Of a stretch of 16,988 nucleotides of DNA, positions 14,776 through 16,988 are shown piece by piece (positions within the stretch are counted from its first letter, which is position 1; each line of letters opens with the position of its first letter). The notes under the pieces are model-generated. The model searched no databases. It was not told where the DNA came from and saw only the letters and a list, made by a program, of their open reading frames with translations. A program made the position numbers and the translations under genes. The DNA is from an uncultured Rikenellaceae bacterium (GTDB lineage Bacteria > Bacteroidota > Bacteroidia > Bacteroidales > Rikenellaceae), in the NCBI GenBank assembly GCA_910588925.1, contig CAJURV010000022.1, positions 1 through 16,988 on the forward strand. The letters run 5' to 3'.

Positions 14776-15540
14776 ATGTTAGAGATAAAGAATCTGAGAG
14801 CCTCGGTAGAGGACAAAGAGATATTGAAAGGCATAAATCTCTCCGTCAAAGCCGGTGAGGTACACGCCATAATGGGGCCCAACGGCTCGGGCAAGAGCAC
14901 GTTGGCATCGGTATTGGCCGGACGCGACAAATTCACGGTCACGGGCGGCAGCGTCACGTTCGAGGGGAAAAACCTTTTGGATATGACGGTGGAGAGGCGT
15001 GCATGCGAGGGGCTGTTCATCGGTTTCCAGTATCCGGTGGAGATTCCCGGCGTGAGCATGGCCTCGTTCATGAAACTCGCCGTTAACGAAAAGCGAAAAT
15101 ACAATGGGCTCGAACCTTTGTCGGCAGGCGAATTTCTCAAGCTGATGCGTACCAAGAGCGAAATAGTGGAGATCGACTCCAAGCTGACTTCGCGCAGTGT
15201 CAACGAGGGATTCTCCGGCGGCGAGAAGAAGCGCAACGAGATATTCCAGATGGCGATGCTGGAGCCCAAGCTGGCCATACTCGACGAAACTGACAGCGGC
15301 CTCGACATCGACGCCTTGCGGGTGGTGGCTACGGGTGTCACCAAGCTTAAGAGGCCCGACAACGCCACCATAGTGATAACGCACTACCAACGTCTGCTCG
15401 ACTACATAGTGCCCGACTACGTGCATGTGCTCTACAAAGGACGCATAATACACAGCGGCACCAAGGAGCTGGCTCTCGAGCTGGAAGAACGCGGTTACGA
15501 CTGGTTGATAAAAGATTACGACGATGAGCAGGATCGTTAA
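14776..15540 (+). CDS. sufC: SUF system ABC-type ATPase SufC
   Basis: SufC (254 aa) is the ATPase of the SufBC2D scaffold; ATP binding and dimerisation drive the rearrangement needed for cluster assembly. All nucleotide-binding elements are present: Walker A GPNGSGKS (34-41), Q-loop Gln85 in GFQYP, ABC signature FSGGE (146-150) within the SufC-typical FSGGEKKRNEIFQM, Walker B plus catalytic Glu171 in LAILDETDSGLD, and H-loop His203. It has no membrane segment and the normal length. The gene lies 17 nt after sufB and its last 17 nt overlap sufD. Isoleucine is encoded by ATA in 13 of 17 positions, a clear example of the codon habit seen across the window. Confidence 0.98.
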   Translation: MLEIKNLRASVEDKEILKGINLSVKAGEVHAIMGPNGSGKSTLASVLAGRDKFTVTGGSVTFEGKNLLDMTVERRACEGLFIGFQYPVEIPGVSMASFMKLAVNEKRKYNGLEPLSAGEFLKLMRTKSEIVEIDSKLTSRSVNEGFSGGEKKRNEIFQMAMLEPKLAILDETDSGLDIDALRVVATGVTKLKRPDNATIVITHYQRLLDYIVPDYVHVLYKGRIIHSGTKELALELEERGYDWLIKDYDDEQDR

Positions 15541-16570
15541 AGGCGCGCTTGCAGCTGAACGTGCCGGGGCGTTCGTAGGCTCGGTAGCCTCTTTCGCGGA
15601 GCGTTACCCCGATGCGGCGGTAGTGATGGGCTCGCTCGTGGAGGCCGAACGGAAAAAGACGGTATCGGGCGACAAGTTCAAAAGCATACCCACCTTTGCG
15701 TTCGACAAGCTCTACGGTTGTCCCGACAGGGAACGCGGATTGGTCGTATATGTGCCCGCCGGTATCGACGCCGGAAAGAAGATAACGATACACGTAGGCG
15801 GCGTTACTCCGGGCGAGGGACGCCATAACTGCCGTAACTACATAATATTGGAAGAGGGCGCTTCCGCTTTCGTGGAGATACGCTATGCCGGCGGATTATG
15901 CGCCTGCGGGCGTCTTGCCGAGATATGGGTGGGAAGAGGCGCCTCTTTGGAGACGGTTACATTCTTCGATGGCGACGACTCCTCTGCCGACATAGTGGGA
16001 ACCACCGTAGCGGAGTGCGCCGAGGAGAGCCGCTTCCGCTCTACGCTCATAGCCTCAGGCACGCGTTCTTTCGTCGACAACACCAAGGTGATACTATCCG
16101 GTGCCGGCGCTTCCGCCCATGTTAACGGCATAGCGTTGGGACGCGGCGAAAGGCGTGTGGCGTGCAATACCGTAGTGGAACACTCCCGGCCCGACACCTC
16201 CAGCAGACAACTGTTCCGCATGGTGGCTGACGACAGCTCGCATCTCGCTTTCAACGGGTGCATATACGTGGCTCACGGTGCCGACCGCACCGAGGCATAC
16301 CAACAAAACAACAACGTGGTACTCACCGACACAGCCCGCGCTACTGCGATGCCTCAACTCGAGATATACGCCGACGATGTCAAATGCTCTCACGGCTCCA
16401 CCGTGGGTAAACTGTCGGAGGACGCCATATTCTACATGCGTCAGCGAGGCATACCCGAGAGCGAGGCGCGGCGGTTGCAGATAGAGGGCTTCGTTGGCGA
16501 AGTACTCGCCGGCATCGGCGATATGCGTCTTATCGACGAGATATCGGAGAAGACAGGGTTGCTAAGATAG
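15524..16570 (+). CDS. sufD: Fe-S cluster assembly subunit SufD, short form
   Basis: SufD pairs with SufB in the SufBC2D scaffold. The beta-helix and C-terminal region are clear: VVEHSRPDTSSRQLFRMVADDSS-type core, NNNVVLTDTARATAMPQLEIYADDVKCSHGSTVG with His290 matching the functional E. coli His360, and a closing SEDAIFYMRQRGIPESEAR helix. At 348 aa it is shorter than E. coli SufD (423 aa) because the N-terminal helical part is reduced to about 70 residues before the core. The start overlaps the sufC end by 17 nt, suggesting coupled translation; no longer in-frame start is evident without running deep into sufC. It may be a natural short form that still binds SufB and SufC. Confidence 0.95.
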   Translation: MSRIVKGALAAERAGAFVGSVASFAERYPDAAVVMGSLVEAERKKTVSGDKFKSIPTFAFDKLYGCPDRERGLVVYVPAGIDAGKKITIHVGGVTPGEGRHNCRNYIILEEGASAFVEIRYAGGLCACGRLAEIWVGRGASLETVTFFDGDDSSADIVGTTVAECAEESRFRSTLIASGTRSFVDNTKVILSGAGASAHVNGIALGRGERRVACNTVVEHSRPDTSSRQLFRMVADDSSHLAFNGCIYVAHGADRTEAYQQNNNVVLTDTARATAMPQLEIYADDVKCSHGSTVGKLSEDAIFYMRQRGIPESEARRLQIEGFVGEVLAGIGDMRLIDEISEKTGLLR

Positions 16571-16679
16571 CTACACACTATTTGCCTTGACATGCGTGGT
16601 TTCACCGAATTATACAAATGCTCACAAAGAGATGCGGAATTTAACCGAATACGAAGATATAGATAAGGATTCTGTTGCC

Positions 16680-16988
16680 ATGTTCGACGTGGATAAGATA
16701 AGAGCCGACTTTCCGGTACTGTCTACGACCGTAAACGGCAAGCCGCTCGCCTATCTCGACAACGGAGCTACGGCACAGAAGCCGCTTGCCGTCATAGAGA
16801 CGATGGACCGCATATACCGCGAGTGCAATTCCAACATCCACCGCGGCGCCCACCATCTGAGTAATGTCGTCACCACGTTATACGAGGAGGCCCGCGAAAG
16901 GGTGCGTCGCCATATCGGAGCCGCCGACACGGCAGAGATAATATTCACCTCGGGAGCCACGGCATCCATCAACTTAGTGGCCGCCACC
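16680..16988 (+). CDS. sufS: Cysteine desulfurase SufS, N-terminal part (3' end outside window)
   Basis: The first 103 codons of a PLP-dependent group II cysteine desulfurase, which takes sulphur from L-cysteine and supplies it to the SUF scaffold. MFDVDKIRADFPVL, then LAYLDNGATAQKP, then NIHRGAHHLS, are typical SufS N-terminal motifs. The PLP lysine and the catalytic cysteine lie beyond the window. The family stretch usually reading FTRGTTE-INLVA is FTSGATASINLVA here. I chose ATG 16680 because homology begins at once; an in-frame ATG at 16632 would add 16 polar residues and lies closer to sufD. The gap after sufD is 109 nt with no terminator visible, so it most likely belongs to the suf operon. 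Confidence 0.93.
   Translation, partial: MFDVDKIRADFPVLSTTVNGKPLAYLDNGATAQKPLAVIETMDRIYRECNSNIHRGAHHLSNVVTTLYEEARERVRRHIGAADTAEIIFTSGATASINLVAAT

Noticed and set aside
1..16988. CRISPR array, tRNA or rRNA genes, insertion sequence
   Set aside because: I saw no regularly spaced repeats, no cloverleaf-like sequence with a CCA-type end, no rRNA segments and no transposase. The repeats found are isolated dyads.

Overview
The window looks like chromosomal DNA of a member of the Bacteroidales (phylum Bacteroidota). Three things point there: a sufB-sufC-sufD-sufS order, a DUF4293 membrane protein, and promoter elements of the Bacteroidota type (TAnnTTTG, once with an upstream TTTG at 20-nt spacing). 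Lipoprotein and signal-peptide proteins are also common. Family and genus are not resolved; a Rikenellaceae/Alistipes-like gut bacterium is a guess. Most genes share a strong preference for the isoleucine codon ATA although their sequence is moderately GC-rich. The HipA fragment at the left edge does not share it.

Layout from left to right. Positions 1-608 hold the 3' part of a HipA-family kinase toxin gene (+). A 531-bp AT-rich gap follows, lying between two convergent gene ends and containing several inverted and direct repeats. Positions 1140-7125 hold a four-gene minus-strand cluster, in transcription order: an 810-aa di-haem lipoprotein resembling HzsA-related proteins, a 590-aa lipoprotein with a propeller-like region and a di-haem MauG/CCP-like region, a NorM-type MATE exporter, and a DUF2200 protein. 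The first two genes overlap as TAATG and the third starts 10 nt after the second, so these three are almost certainly one transcript.

From 7495 to 10118 (+) are a DUF4293 four-helix membrane protein and a 696-aa PLP-dependent decarboxylase of the tyrosine/glutamate decarboxylase superfamily, closed by a clear intrinsic terminator. Positions 10192-11528 (-) hold two overlapping genes for small secreted proteins that look like diverged paralogues. A small secreted protein with a TonB-receptor plug-like segment lies at 11922-12326 (+). Next come a cluster of perfect palindromes including a strong bidirectional terminator, and a cyclophilin-type peptidyl-prolyl isomerase (-). The window ends in the SUF iron-sulphur assembly operon (+): sufB, sufC, a short sufD overlapping sufC, and the first 103 codons of sufS, cut by the window edge.

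The SUF operon is ordinary housekeeping. The parts most worth attention are the paired di-haem lipoproteins with the MATE pump, the foreign-looking HipA end with its repeat-bearing gap, the orphan plug-like protein, and the paralogous secreted pair.
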